Shown in pieces: positions 27,595 through 35,613 of a stretch of DNA of 64,000 nt. Position 1 is the first letter of the stretch; every line of letters begins with the position of its first letter. The notes under the pieces were generated by a model, which was not told the DNA's origin, did not search any database, and saw nothing but the letters and a program-made list of their open reading frames with translations. The translations under genes and the position numbers were made by a program. Origin of the DNA: Shewanella colwelliana ATCC 39565 (GTDB taxonomy: Bacteria > Pseudomonadota > Gammaproteobacteria > Enterobacterales > Shewanellaceae); assembly GCF_000518705.1 (NCBI RefSeq), contig NZ_KI912480.1, positions 106,713-170,712 on the forward strand, in the 5' to 3' direction.

Positions 27595-28020
27595 ATGAAT
27601 TCAATAGCCGATATCATCGTTAATCAACATAACCTACTTATTAACCTAAAAGAGGTTATTGAAGCAGAGAAAGCCGCCTTGATCGAACAAGATGCCGATC
27701 GGTTGCTTGGCCTAGCTAGCAATAAAGCCAAATTGCTAAATGAGATCAAATTAAACGATGAAAGTTTATCGGCTCATCCTGATAACGCTGAACTGAAAAC
27801 CAATGCCGACATAGTCAAACAGGTCGAAAACGCAACCAATCTACTTGAAGAGTGTAAAACGCTCAATGCGTTAAATGGCAAACTGATAGAGCACAGTATG
27901 GCCAGCCTAAATCGTTTTTCACAAGCACTGCAAGCCAGTCGTAACGCCTCGAGCCTCACCTATGACCAAAAGGGTAAAACCTCGACTATTTCAACGCTAG
28001 GTAATAACTTAAAAGCCTAA
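27595..28020 (+). CDS. flgN: FlgK/FlgL export chaperone FlgN
   Basis: 141 aa, helical. FlgN chaperones the hook-associated proteins FlgK and FlgL. The N-terminal helix (NSIADIIVNQHNLLINLKEV, IEAEKAALIEQDADRLL) and the central ATNLLEECKTLNALNGKLIE region fit the family. Identification is supported by the invariant flgM-flgN order. A strong terminator follows. Confidence 0.92.
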   Translation: MNSIADIIVNQHNLLINLKEVIEAEKAALIEQDADRLLGLASNKAKLLNEIKLNDESLSAHPDNAELKTNADIVKQVENATNLLEECKTLNALNGKLIEHSMASLNRFSQALQASRNASSLTYDQKGKTSTISTLGNNLKA

Positions 28021-28042
28021 CGACTGACTAAAAATAACGAAT

Positions 28043-28071
28043 AAAAAAGCCGCTTAATCGCGGCTTTTTTT
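28043..28071. terminator. Bidirectional terminator between flgN and flgP
   Basis: AAAAAAGCCGC (28043-28053) pairs with GCGGCTTTTTT (28060-28070) around a 6-nt loop. It has T-runs on both strands and lies between convergent flgN and flgP. Confidence 0.9.
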
Positions 28072-28101
28072 GTTAGACCAACCTTATTCATTAGATAAAG
28101 C

Positions 28102-28548
28102 TTAAAAATAGGTCACTTCTTTCACTTTCTGTGGCCGATTTTGTTGCTGATACAGCGCCCAAACCTGAGAAAAGTCCAGTTCTAACTCAGTCACATAGTG
28201 CTCACCTGCTGGATAGCTTTTGACTACCTTAGCCCCTCTAATGACACCAGATACCGACGCTTGAATACTATCATCGGACAGCATCCAGTCGCGTACTTGG
28301 CTTGATGCCGATAACTGCTGACCATAAACCTGCTCTGCTAACTCTCGATAAGCAGCAATCTTAGAGGCTTGCATAGCCATTAACACCCGTTGCGATTGCT
28401 CTTTGGCCGGCTGTGTATCGAGTGGTGCATACCCAATGGCTGTCAGCTTTGGAAATGACTCTGGCGCTTCGGTTTCCCACTGTATATATCTATCTTGCGA
28501 GGCACAGCCCACTAACAAGAGACCGATAGCTAAAACCCACGTCTTCAT
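28102..28548 (-). CDS. flgP: Flagellar outer-membrane lipoprotein FlgP
   Basis: 148 aa. It carries a lipoprotein signal with lipobox LVGC (Cys15) and an LPP20-type domain (AMQASKIAAYRELAEQVYGQ ... ASSQVRDWMLSDDSIQASVS). In Vibrio FlgP forms the outer-membrane-associated H-ring part of the sheathed polar flagellum, and in Campylobacter it builds basal disks. Its ATG overlaps the flgO stop (ATGA), so it is translated with flgO. Confidence 0.9.
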   Translation of the reverse strand: MKTWVLAIGLLLVGCASQDRYIQWETEAPESFPKLTAIGYAPLDTQPAKEQSQRVLMAMQASKIAAYRELAEQVYGQQLSASSQVRDWMLSDDSIQASVSGVIRGAKVVKSYPAGEHYVTELELDFSQVWALYQQQNRPQKVKEVTYF

Positions 28549-29168
28549 TGGTTCGCTCCTATTATTTGGATATCCGCCTGTCCAGGCTGACTATTTCGAT
28601 GTAACTTACCATCCTTCGAGGTCACTTTTTCAGCCATTCTGAGGTAACCTGGTAATTGGGCAACACCCACACTTGACGCCGCCGCGGACACCACTCGATT
28701 ATTGGTCACATTCACAATTCGACTATTAACAACTAGCATGTCCATCGACAGACTCATGGTCGATACCAGCACGTGCTCAACAGGCAAGTCTGCAGGTAGC
28801 TTGCGCCAATCTCGGGTCAACAACAACTCCCCTTCATTGGTTACGCTGACATTTTCACCCACATTGAGATCAACCAAATTGAATTGATGATCGTGCATCG
28901 CGGTAATAAGCCCTTGTTGTATCTGCAACCCCAAAGGGTTGGTCGTGGTCAAGTCATCTAACAACACTGGCGTTGCCACCAACAGCGCTTGCTTTGAGGT
29001 AAGTTGATCGTTTTGTCTGACGAGTTCGTTAGCAATCTGCTGTGTTAAATAATTCACGGCAGAATTAGACGGCAAACTATTGCCGTCAATAAAATGGTCC
29101 TGAATCGCATCTTGAGATGAGCACGCACCAAGCAGTACTAGTGAGAACAACATGAGAGCATTACGCAT
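28545..29168 (-). CDS. flgO: Flagellar outer-membrane lipoprotein FlgO
   Basis: 207 aa. Its lipobox LGAC gives a lipidated Cys16. A FlgO-domain follows (NYLTQQIANELVRQNDQLTS, ... LLATPVLLD-like beta/alpha region, ... GELLLTRDWRKLPADLP). In Vibrio cholerae FlgO is an outer-membrane H-ring component required for motility. It is the first gene of flgOP, driven by an RpoN promoter at 29260-29278. Confidence 0.9.
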   Translation of the reverse strand: MRNALMLFSLVLLGACSSQDAIQDHFIDGNSLPSNSAVNYLTQQIANELVRQNDQLTSKQALLVATPVLLDDLTTTNPLGLQIQQGLITAMHDHQFNLVDLNVGENVSVTNEGELLLTRDWRKLPADLPVEHVLVSTMSLSMDMLVVNSRIVNVTNNRVVSAAASSVGVAQLPGYLRMAEKVTSKDGKLHRNSQPGQADIQIIGANQ

Positions 29169-29259
29169 GGTAAGGTCCTATAAAAAAGTCATCTTTAATA
29201 CTTTCACTAAACTATGCGGCGATATATCTAAGCACAGTCAATAATAAGTAATGAATCTA

Positions 29260-29278
29260 AAGCAATAAATGCGCCAAC
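29260..29278 (-). promoter_or_regulatory. Sigma-54 promoter of flgOP
   Basis: The minus strand reads TTGGCGCATTTATTGCTTT. GG (29275-29274) and GC (29263-29262) are 10 bp apart, with one mismatch to the TGGCAC core and a perfect TTGCT. It is about 95 bp upstream of flgO. Confidence 0.8.
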
Positions 29279-29408
29279 AACTGGATAAGTATAATAAACA
29301 CTAATCTTCATTATCGACCTCATGGGCTAATAGAGTTACTGAGCCCTCATCGCTTTATCGACCCACACAATAGAAGCTTTAGCAACCACTCTTTAAAACT
29401 GCAAAATA

Positions 29409-29427
29409 GAGGCACACTTATTGCTTA
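29409..29427 (+). promoter_or_regulatory. Sigma-54 promoter of flgT
   Basis: The plus strand reads GAGGCACACTTATTGCTTA. GG (29411-29412) and GC (29423-29424) are 10 bp apart, with a GGCAC core and a perfect TTGCT. It is about 110 bp upstream of flgT and divergent from the flgOP box 140 bp away. Confidence 0.8.
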
Positions 29428-29532
29428 TGCATTAGAGAGCTAGCGCGATGTCTAAATGTCATGGCCTAACGCCATCATTTTGGCACCTCAACATAACTTA
29501 GCGCCATAGATAACAACGATTGAGACAGAACC

Positions 29533-30690
29533 ATGAAGCCACTACACCTACTGATCATCATTACTGCGTTATTGCATTTTAACGTTAGCGCGCAATGGAT
29601 TGAGGCAACAGGCCAAGCAAAAATCATCAATGGCAATATCACACAAGCTCGAGAGGATGCCATTGAACAAGCGTTAAGCTACGTTGCGTTACGCTCTGGT
29701 GGTAGCTTCTCAAGCGAGCAACAAACACAAAATGGTAGACTTACCCAAGATAAGTTTTCAATGTCTAATCAAACCCAGGTTTCTCACGTTGAATTACTTA
29801 ATGAGCGCATAGAAAAACAAACTCTTACCGTCAACCTTCGTGTAGATATTATTGCGTCAACAGATGAAAAGTGCCATCTAGACCCGTTAAAAGCCGCCAT
29901 ATTAGTGCCTCAGGCTCAAATTAGCGATAGAGCCCAATTACGTTATGGCAACCTTGGAAACTTACAAAAAGCGATGTCAGAGCGACTCGGCTTCATCATG
30001 CGCAACCAAGCCAAAGCCAGCTTCCCAAATGTTCATGCTAATGAACGGCTAGACATTGAGCAGTCCTTGGTCGATATTCGAGGTTATCGCCTCCCCAGCT
30101 GGCTGAGTGAAATAACAGACAGCCAATATGTGCTGTTACCTGAAATCATTGATATCTCAACAGATCCCATCGAAGCCAGCATGTTTGGTTTATGGGACAG
30201 CTACCCACAACGTCAATTTCAACTTCGCTTATCACTTTATCATGGCATTAGTGGCGAGCAGATTTGGAGCGAATATTACAATTCACCAGCATTGTGGGAG
30301 TTTGAGAAGCAAATAACCGTGCCAGCGCACAGCAATCGCTTTTGGGCTTCCAGTTACGGTAAAAACATCGATAGTGTATTGATGCAGGCTAGTGAAGATA
30401 TCGATAACGTCCTAAATTGCCGCCCACTGCTTGGACAAATCGTCTCTCGGCAAAACAATAGAGTGATCATCAATCTTGGCCGTAACAATGGCATTAAAGT
30501 CGGTGATAGTTTCCAATTAGTGCTGCAACAAAATCTGCCTGATAGACTCGACAATATGAGAGCCGTTGCAGGAAAAAGCCGGGCAACGATTAAGATTGAT
30601 CAGGTCACACAAGAGAGTGCCACTGCAGTGCTAGAAGGCGCAAATGCAGCGCTTAATATACAAATTAACGACATTGCGATCAAAATATAA
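29533..30690 (+). CDS. flgT: Flagellar H-ring protein FlgT
   Basis: 385 aa exported protein (signal peptide MKPLHLLIIITALLHFNVSA). The N-terminal segment EATGQAKIINGNITQAREDA, then IEQALSYVALRSGGSF, is the FlgT_N pattern. A middle domain follows, and the C-terminal beta-domain (VIINLGRNNGIKVGDSFQLV) matches FlgT_C. FlgT builds the outer H ring around the basal body of polar Vibrio/Shewanella flagella and stabilises the MotX/MotY T ring. It is divergent from flgOP. Confidence 0.92.
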   Translation: MKPLHLLIIITALLHFNVSAQWIEATGQAKIINGNITQAREDAIEQALSYVALRSGGSFSSEQQTQNGRLTQDKFSMSNQTQVSHVELLNERIEKQTLTVNLRVDIIASTDEKCHLDPLKAAILVPQAQISDRAQLRYGNLGNLQKAMSERLGFIMRNQAKASFPNVHANERLDIEQSLVDIRGYRLPSWLSEITDSQYVLLPEIIDISTDPIEASMFGLWDSYPQRQFQLRLSLYHGISGEQIWSEYYNSPALWEFEKQITVPAHSNRFWASSYGKNIDSVLMQASEDIDNVLNCRPLLGQIVSRQNNRVIINLGRNNGIKVGDSFQLVLQQNLPDRLDNMRAVAGKSRATIKIDQVTQESATAVLEGANAALNIQINDIAIKI

Positions 30691-30768
30691 CAGACATTTA
30701 GTGCACTATTTAAGCAACTAAATCTAAAGCCTTTTCATCGAGATGAAAAACAGTATAATCACTGACGT

Positions 30769-30844
30769 CTCCCTATAGCTCAACAGGATAGAGCAGTCGC
30801 CTCCTAAGCGATCGATCGGGGTTCGAGTCCCTGTGGGGAGACCA
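30769..30844 (+). tRNA. tRNA-Arg (anticodon CCU)
   Basis: 76 nt with encoded CCA. The acceptor stem CTCCCTA pairs with TGGGGAG; the D stem is GCTC/GAGC. The anticodon stem GTCGC/GCGAT flanks loop CTCCTAA (anticodon CCT). The T arm is CGGGG-TTCGAGT-CCCTG. A TATAAT -10 box sits at 30754-30759, preceded by an 18-bp palindrome (TTTTCATC-GA-GATGAAAA, 30732-30749). tRNA-Arg(CCU) genes are common integration targets in proteobacteria. Confidence 0.93.
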
Positions 30845-31065
30845 GATAGGCCTTTTTACCCATAAAATTCAATCGCTTACGATTTTAACAAATCTGGTGC
30901 CGCCCCTGTGCCGCCATAGAACAGGCCTTTTTAGCACTTTTTGTTATACATTCTCTTGGTATTAGTTGAATAACGCCTGTTTTACTCAGTTAACCTCAGT
31001 TGTAGACTTTTCACGGCATTTCTAATAGTTTTCTCTATTAAGAGATCACATGGAAGTTACATCAA

Positions 31066-31332
31066 ATGAGTCAAGAGTTTTCCCCACTCAATCTACCTTT
31101 GGATAAACAAGCCTTAGTCGATATTTTATTAAGTTCTAATCCAGTTCGCACTTCTAAAGAATTTAATAAAGACGATTTACCTCAAGAGATCGAATCGGTT
31201 GTCAGCAATCTATTTAAGTACATTACAGCCGCACAAGCTTATGAAAAAATAGTTCCCCAAGATGTAAGCGAAGAAGAAATCATAAAAGCATTTGCCATAA
31301 ACCCAAATGGCCAGTCACCAAGCTGGTGCTAA
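31066..31332 (+). CDS. Small acidic protein of unknown function
   Basis: 88 aa, acidic, no signal peptide or membrane segment (MSQEFSPLNLPLDKQALVDI ... AQAYEKIVPQDVSEEEIIKA). GGAA lies 8 nt before the ATG. I do not recognise the family. It sits 220 bp after tRNA-Arg, and its last 26 bp overlap a second small frame at 31307-31480. The overlap could mean translational coupling or that one ancestral gene was split by a frameshift. Codon usage looks like the neighbours. Confidence 0.5.
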   Translation: MSQEFSPLNLPLDKQALVDILLSSNPVRTSKEFNKDDLPQEIESVVSNLFKYITAAQAYEKIVPQDVSEEEIIKAFAINPNGQSPSWC

Positions 31333-31480
31333 AACCAAAGCCAGTGCTATAGAGCTTTACCAACAAGGTAGTTTTAAAAAACCTAGCCAAGCCGCAGAAA
31401 AACTGTTTCCACAAGTGAAAGCGCTTGGAGAAAAGTATGGGTTTCACTTCATTTCCTTTGTTGCCTATCAAACCGTATAA
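31307..31480 (+). CDS. 57-aa protein of unknown function overlapping the previous gene
   Basis: MASHQAGAKTKASAIELYQQ, then GSFKKPSQAAEKLFPQVKAL and GEKYGFHFISFVAYQTV, then TAA. It is basic and helix-forming; the SQAAEKL...A.QTV pattern is faintly HTH-like, and the stop comes where such a helix would continue, so it may be truncated. The ATG lies inside the end of the 88-aa gene with no strong ribosome-binding site, consistent with coupled translation or a frameshift remnant. No function can be assigned. Confidence 0.4.
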   Translation: MASHQAGAKTKASAIELYQQGSFKKPSQAAEKLFPQVKALGEKYGFHFISFVAYQTV

Positions 31481-31518
31481 TAAGCGCCGAATAATTCATT
31501 CCCCAATAGCGAGGCCTT

Positions 31519-31998
31519 GTGGCACATACTTACATTCCACTGGAACAATACAAACGCAAATGGATTTTTAACCATAAAGATCTCCCTGTGACCGATGATG
31601 ACAAGGCACTCGTTAAGCCTTTAGACCAAAAGTCATCAATGGAAGTGTGGAACAAGTGGATAAGCAACAAGAGTAGCCGCGCAGAACAGTTTGCCAAAGG
31701 GGATTGGGCCGCTAAAGGTGATGTGTGGAGTGAGCTCCAAGACTGGCAGAGTGCTTGGGACAGCGAAGACGACGCACTACCTGAGATGATGACGAGCCAT
31801 TTCGATTGGCCCGACGACACGATAGTCTATTTCTGCTACGAAAAATACCTCGTCATTGAGACACGTTGGGACGTTTTTGTGCGCAACTGGAAGTGCTTTC
31901 TATTTTTTGACGACGGTCCACTCTTGATCTCTGCCAAGAAAAAACAAGCAGCATTTTTTCATCAAAGTGGCGAATACCAAATAGGCAACCGTGGCTAG
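31519..31998 (+). CDS. DUF2947-like conserved protein
   Basis: 159 aa, cytosolic. It starts at GTG 31519 with GAGG just upstream (MAHTYIPLEQYKRKWIFNHK). It is rich in tryptophan and acidic residues (WSELQDWQSAWDSEDD) and contains YEKYLVIETRWDVFVRNWKC. I recall this as the DUF2947 family found in Vibrio and Shewanella; function unknown. It could belong to a small unit with the two genes before it, but it is also found independently. Confidence 0.6.
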   Translation: MAHTYIPLEQYKRKWIFNHKDLPVTDDDKALVKPLDQKSSMEVWNKWISNKSSRAEQFAKGDWAAKGDVWSELQDWQSAWDSEDDALPEMMTSHFDWPDDTIVYFCYEKYLVIETRWDVFVRNWKCFLFFDDGPLLISAKKKQAAFFHQSGEYQIGNRG

Positions 31999-32082
31999 TC
32001 AATCTTTGCGCGGCAAGTTAATTAGTCCATCATCAAACTCAATATTAACGGTCAACATATTCGGCCAAGACAAAGAGGTTTT

Positions 32083-32646
32083 ATGAAGTCCCTCACTAAG
32101 ATAGCGTTAGTCGTTTTATTTCTAATGAATGCTGAAGCTCAAGCCAGGGTCATCTCCGATGTCGATATTGCCGAGTCAATTTCGGTTTCTGAGCATACGC
32201 TAAACTTAAATGGTGCAGGTGTTCGCAGCAAATTTTTCATGGACCTTTACGTTGGTAGCCTTTACCTGCCGCAACGCACCACAAACATTGATGACATCCT
32301 TAACGCACCAATCGTTGTTATTCGTCTCAATATGACTTCTGGAATGATCACTTCAGACAAGATGAGCGATGCCATCAACGACGGATTTGATGATGCGACT
32401 GACGGAAATGTCGCCAACATCCAAGCACAAATTGATACCTTTATGGCGCTATTTTCCGATGAGATAGCAGAGGGTGACCAGTTTACCTTTGCAGCCACAA
32501 AAGCGTTTGGCGTTACCGCCTATAAAAATGGCCAACAGCAGCCCACCATTGAAGGGGAGCTATTTCGCCAAGCACTGCTTAAGATTTGGTTGGGAGATAA
32601 ACCTGCTCAAAAAAGCTTAAAGAAAGCGATGCTTGGTCAATCATAA
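32083..32646 (+). CDS. Exported chalcone-isomerase-like protein
   Basis: 187 aa with a signal peptide (MKSLTKIALVVLFLMNAEAQ, cleavage near A-R at about 22). The mature part matches the bacterial chalcone isomerase-like family: LNLNGAGVRSKFFMDLYVGS, LYLPQRTTNIDDIL, and the C-terminal LFRQALLKIWLGDKPAQKSL. The bacterial members are periplasmic; true chalcone isomerase activity is unlikely and the role is unknown. AAAGAGG precedes the ATG. It is followed by a terminator and convergent with the barrel gene. Confidence 0.82.
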   Translation: MKSLTKIALVVLFLMNAEAQARVISDVDIAESISVSEHTLNLNGAGVRSKFFMDLYVGSLYLPQRTTNIDDILNAPIVVIRLNMTSGMITSDKMSDAINDGFDDATDGNVANIQAQIDTFMALFSDEIAEGDQFTFAATKAFGVTAYKNGQQQPTIEGELFRQALLKIWLGDKPAQKSLKKAMLGQS

Positions 32647-32668
32647 ATACAAAAGTACAGATTAAAAT

Positions 32669-32700
32669 AAAAGGCCAAGTCACGATGATTTGGCCTTTTT
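32669..32700. terminator. Bidirectional terminator
   Basis: AAAAGGCCAA (32669-32678) pairs with TTGGCCTTTT (32690-32699), with T-runs on both strands. It lies between convergent genes. Confidence 0.85.
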
Positions 32701-32711
32701 GCTATCCACTA

Positions 32712-33614
32712 TTAAAATTTGTATTCGGCAGCAAATGCCAGCGCCATCTGGTTATCAATCTGCTCACTGCTATTGGGGTCACTGAGTTCCAGTTCGCCAT
32801 TAAAGTAGTACCCAGCATACCCATTAAATGACAAGGATGAGGTTGCAGTCCAACCCGCTCGCAGAAAACTGACCCACTCATCTATTTCCATGGTGGTTTC
32901 ATCATCTTTGACTAAAAAACGCTGTGTGCGTTTTGAGGTGCCAATACCGACATCCACATCATCCGTTAATTGATAACTTAGCTCCAAGCCCGCAGGACCA
33001 CTAAAGCCTGCTGAAAATGGATTGCTTAACTTTAGGTTTTCCGTCACTTGCCAACTAACGGCCAAATAGGGAACGGTTCGAACCTCTGAAATATCATTTA
33101 AGTAAGCAACACCTAGTCCCAACATATTGCCGTTTTCGAAGCGATACATCCCCGAGGCGACCACACCATAACTTTGGGCATTAGAAGATGAAGTTCCGTC
33201 GGCATACGCATACTGAATCTTTGGCGCAAAGAGAAACATCCACTGTTTGTTAGGTCGGTAACTAACGCCTATGCTAGCGCTATAACGGTCAACTGAAGGC
33301 CATGTGGTGACACCATTACCAAACAAGCTGCCGCCACGTGTTCCCCAGTCATAATCTAGCTTGTCATAACTTGCACTCATACTCATTGACCACTCACGGT
33401 TTAACGGGATTGAGGCTTTGGCCCCAAACAACCATGTGTCACGTTGTAGTTGCAAGTTGCTATCACCTATGTCGGCATCACCTGTGCTAATACGAGAAAC
33501 GCTAACACTAAAGGGGGAATACGGTTTACTCGCAGCATGGGAGGCTGGCACCAGCGCAAGGCCTGCAAGCAGCAAAGATAGAGACAGTAAATTGGGCTGT
33601 GTACGAATTTTCAT
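32712..33614 (-). CDS. Outer-membrane beta-barrel protein
   Basis: 300 aa from ATG 33614, which has GGAG five bases upstream; the open frame extends to 33644 without a better start. A signal peptide (about residues 1-28, LSLSLLLAGLALVPASHA) precedes alternating beta strands, with repeated aromatic girdles (WLFGAKASIPL, YRPNKQWMFLFAPKIQYAYA), ending AFAAEYKF with a terminal Phe as in OmpA-type barrels. It resembles DUF6268-like barrels but the family call is tentative. Substrate unknown. Confidence 0.7.
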   Translation of the reverse strand: MKIRTQPNLLSLSLLLAGLALVPASHAASKPYSPFSVSVSRISTGDADIGDSNLQLQRDTWLFGAKASIPLNREWSMSMSASYDKLDYDWGTRGGSLFGNGVTTWPSVDRYSASIGVSYRPNKQWMFLFAPKIQYAYADGTSSSNAQSYGVVASGMYRFENGNMLGLGVAYLNDISEVRTVPYLAVSWQVTENLKLSNPFSAGFSGPAGLELSYQLTDDVDVGIGTSKRTQRFLVKDDETTMEIDEWVSFLRAGWTATSSLSFNGYAGYYFNGELELSDPNSSEQIDNQMALAFAAEYKF

Positions 33615-33742
33615 GCCAACTCCATTAGCAACAGTTAATGACATTTTATACTATGAACATCATAGCAACTTTGAAAGCTTTATATTGATTATCAGAGACC
33701 TAATACGCTTGCTTTTAACTTTACGATCACTCTCTAGCTAAC

Positions 33743-34357
33743 TTAATCACAACGGTATGCACGTAAAAACATCGCAACAGTGTCACGAATATAGGTTTCT
33801 CTGTTAGCCACCAGATCATCCACAGGCAAACCCAACTCTAACTTTAGTCGCATTTCACCAAACAGCATCAAGCACAGTCGCACACCAGCATCACGGCAAT
33901 CACCAAAACGATAGGTGTGGCGTTGTTCCACTTCAATAAAATAGCGCTCTAGTAAACCGAGTAAATGTTGTGGGCCTGCGTTAAAAAATAACTGAGAGAT
34001 CTCAGGATGTGAATCTGACTGCGCTACGCACGTTTTAAATACGTCTAATGCCTCGGGCGAAATAATCATCTCACCAAAATAGCTACCAAACTGCATTAAT
34101 GCCGACACGGGATCATCAGGATTTGTAAATAACTCATCGGTCACTTGGTGTACAACACACTTAGACTCTATCGATGCAATAAACAGATCGTCTTTACTGC
34201 CAAAGTGCGAGTAGACCGTCTGCTTAGACACTCCCGCCTTTTTAGCCACCTCATCCATACTCGTGTTAGGGAAACCTTGGCCACAAAACAGGTCGATTGC
34301 CGCGGTCAAAATCTGCGCTTTTTTCTGTTCGCTTCGGCTAATTGATGACTGGACCAT
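33743..34357 (-). CDS. TetR family repressor of the adjacent RND pump
   Basis: 204 aa. The N-terminal HTH (QILTAAIDLFCGQGFPNTSM, then DEVAKKAGVSKQTVYSHFGS) is canonical TetR. The C-terminal ligand domain resembles the AefR-type family seen with efflux pumps. It is divergent from the RND adaptor and permease genes. The shared 143-bp region holds two copies of a TAGACT-N4-AGTCTA palindrome, likely its own operator and that of the pump. Ligand unknown. Confidence 0.9.
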   Translation of the reverse strand: MVQSSISRSEQKKAQILTAAIDLFCGQGFPNTSMDEVAKKAGVSKQTVYSHFGSKDDLFIASIESKCVVHQVTDELFTNPDDPVSALMQFGSYFGEMIISPEALDVFKTCVAQSDSHPEISQLFFNAGPQHLLGLLERYFIEVEQRHTYRFGDCRDAGVRLCLMLFGEMRLKLELGLPVDDLVANRETYIRDTVAMFLRAYRCD

Positions 34358-34399
34358 TTACTCTCCACACATTAAGTGATTTGTTAATATCGACATATT

Positions 34400-34456
34400 T
34401 TCACACAAACTAGACTAGACAGTCTAGTTCACACAAATTAGACTACCAAGTCTAGT
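34400..34456. promoter_or_regulatory. Tandem duplicated TetR operator
   Basis: Two 28-bp direct repeats lie end to end (34400-34427 and 34428-34455). Each begins TCACACAAA and contains a palindrome TAGACT-N4-AGTCTA (34411-34426 and 34439-34454), 28 bp centre to centre. They sit midway between the divergent tetR and RND genes, so binding would repress both. Confidence 0.75.
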
Positions 34457-34500
34457 TTAACGATTTTATTACCTACTGTTAACCATGGAAGCGTATCAGA

Positions 34501-35613
34501 ATGAAAATGTTTAACGTCGCATCACGTCGTCGCGCCGCCCTACTTGTCTTAATCACTGGCACCTTGAGTGCGTGTCAACCAGGGCCCGTTACCGACGTTG
34601 GACAGATTCAAATTACCAAAGTGGCCAGCAACACCCTGATCGAAGCAAGCGCTTATGAAATCGAACAACAATTTACTGGTAACATTCGATCAGGAAACAC
34701 CACCGCCATCGGTTTTGAACTCGCAGGTAAAATTAATCTATTAGCCGTTGATAGCGGTAACAGCGTCAAACAGGGCCAACTCCTCGCCCAGTTAGATACA
34801 TCGTTACTCTTAGCTGAAAAACAAGAGCTTGAAGCGAGCTTAGCGCAAAACAGTGCCGATCTTGATTTAGCCAAAAGCACGCTTAACCGCAGTCTGGAAC
34901 TCAAAAAACAAGGTTACACCTCAGAGCAAACTTTAGATGAGCTAAAAGGACAGCTCAACAGTTTGAAAGCGGCAAGGCAACGACTCAGGGCATCGATTGC
35001 CGCTAATCAACTACGTATAGAAAAATCAACACTCATCGCCCCGTTTGATGGCGTCATCGCAAAGCGTAATAACAACTTAGGCGAAGTGGTAGCACTTGGC
35101 TCCCCACTATTTACCCTTATCCAACTGAACAATCCACAAGCCATTATTGGCGTACCAGTGAATATTGCTCAAGCTCTTAACGATGGCCAAAAGCTGCCAC
35201 TGCGCGTTAACGATACTAACTATAGCGCCACCGTTGCCGGTATAGGGGCAGAAGTCAACCCAGTCACGCGTACCGTACCTGTGCGTTTTACCCTGCCTAC
35301 TGACGCTCCGGTAATCAATGGTGAGTTGGCGTACCTTAACTATGGAAAGCGTATCGAACAGTCAGGTTATTGGATCCCACTATCTTCATTAACAGACGGC
35401 CTGCGTGGACTTTGGAACATTTACGTATTGGTTGAAGAGGAGAAAGGCCAATACCGCATTGAACGTCGTGACATTGAGATCCTCTACACTCGCGGCAAGC
35501 AGGCTTACATCACCGGGGCTGTCAGGGACAACGAAATGTATGTGACCCATGGATTACATAAGCTAGTGGTCGGTGAAGTCGTGACACTTAATACAGATGT
35601 GGCATCGAGGTAA
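34501..35613 (+). CDS. RND efflux periplasmic adaptor (membrane fusion protein)
   Basis: 370 aa. It has a lipoprotein signal with lipobox LSAC (Cys25). Order: lipoyl half (FELAGKINLLAVDSGNSVKQ, then GQLLAQLDTSLL), coiled-coil hairpin (about 100-175), second lipoyl half (TLIAPFDGVIAKRNNNLGEV), then a beta-barrel. HlyD/AcrA-type adaptors join an RND pump to an outer-membrane channel. The stop overlaps the permease start by 1 bp (TAATG). No outer-membrane channel gene lies in this window. Confidence 0.92.
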   Translation: MKMFNVASRRRAALLVLITGTLSACQPGPVTDVGQIQITKVASNTLIEASAYEIEQQFTGNIRSGNTTAIGFELAGKINLLAVDSGNSVKQGQLLAQLDTSLLLAEKQELEASLAQNSADLDLAKSTLNRSLELKKQGYTSEQTLDELKGQLNSLKAARQRLRASIAANQLRIEKSTLIAPFDGVIAKRNNNLGEVVALGSPLFTLIQLNNPQAIIGVPVNIAQALNDGQKLPLRVNDTNYSATVAGIGAEVNPVTRTVPVRFTLPTDAPVINGELAYLNYGKRIEQSGYWIPLSSLTDGLRGLWNIYVLVEEEKGQYRIERRDIEILYTRGKQAYITGAVRDNEMYVTHGLHKLVVGEVVTLNTDVASR

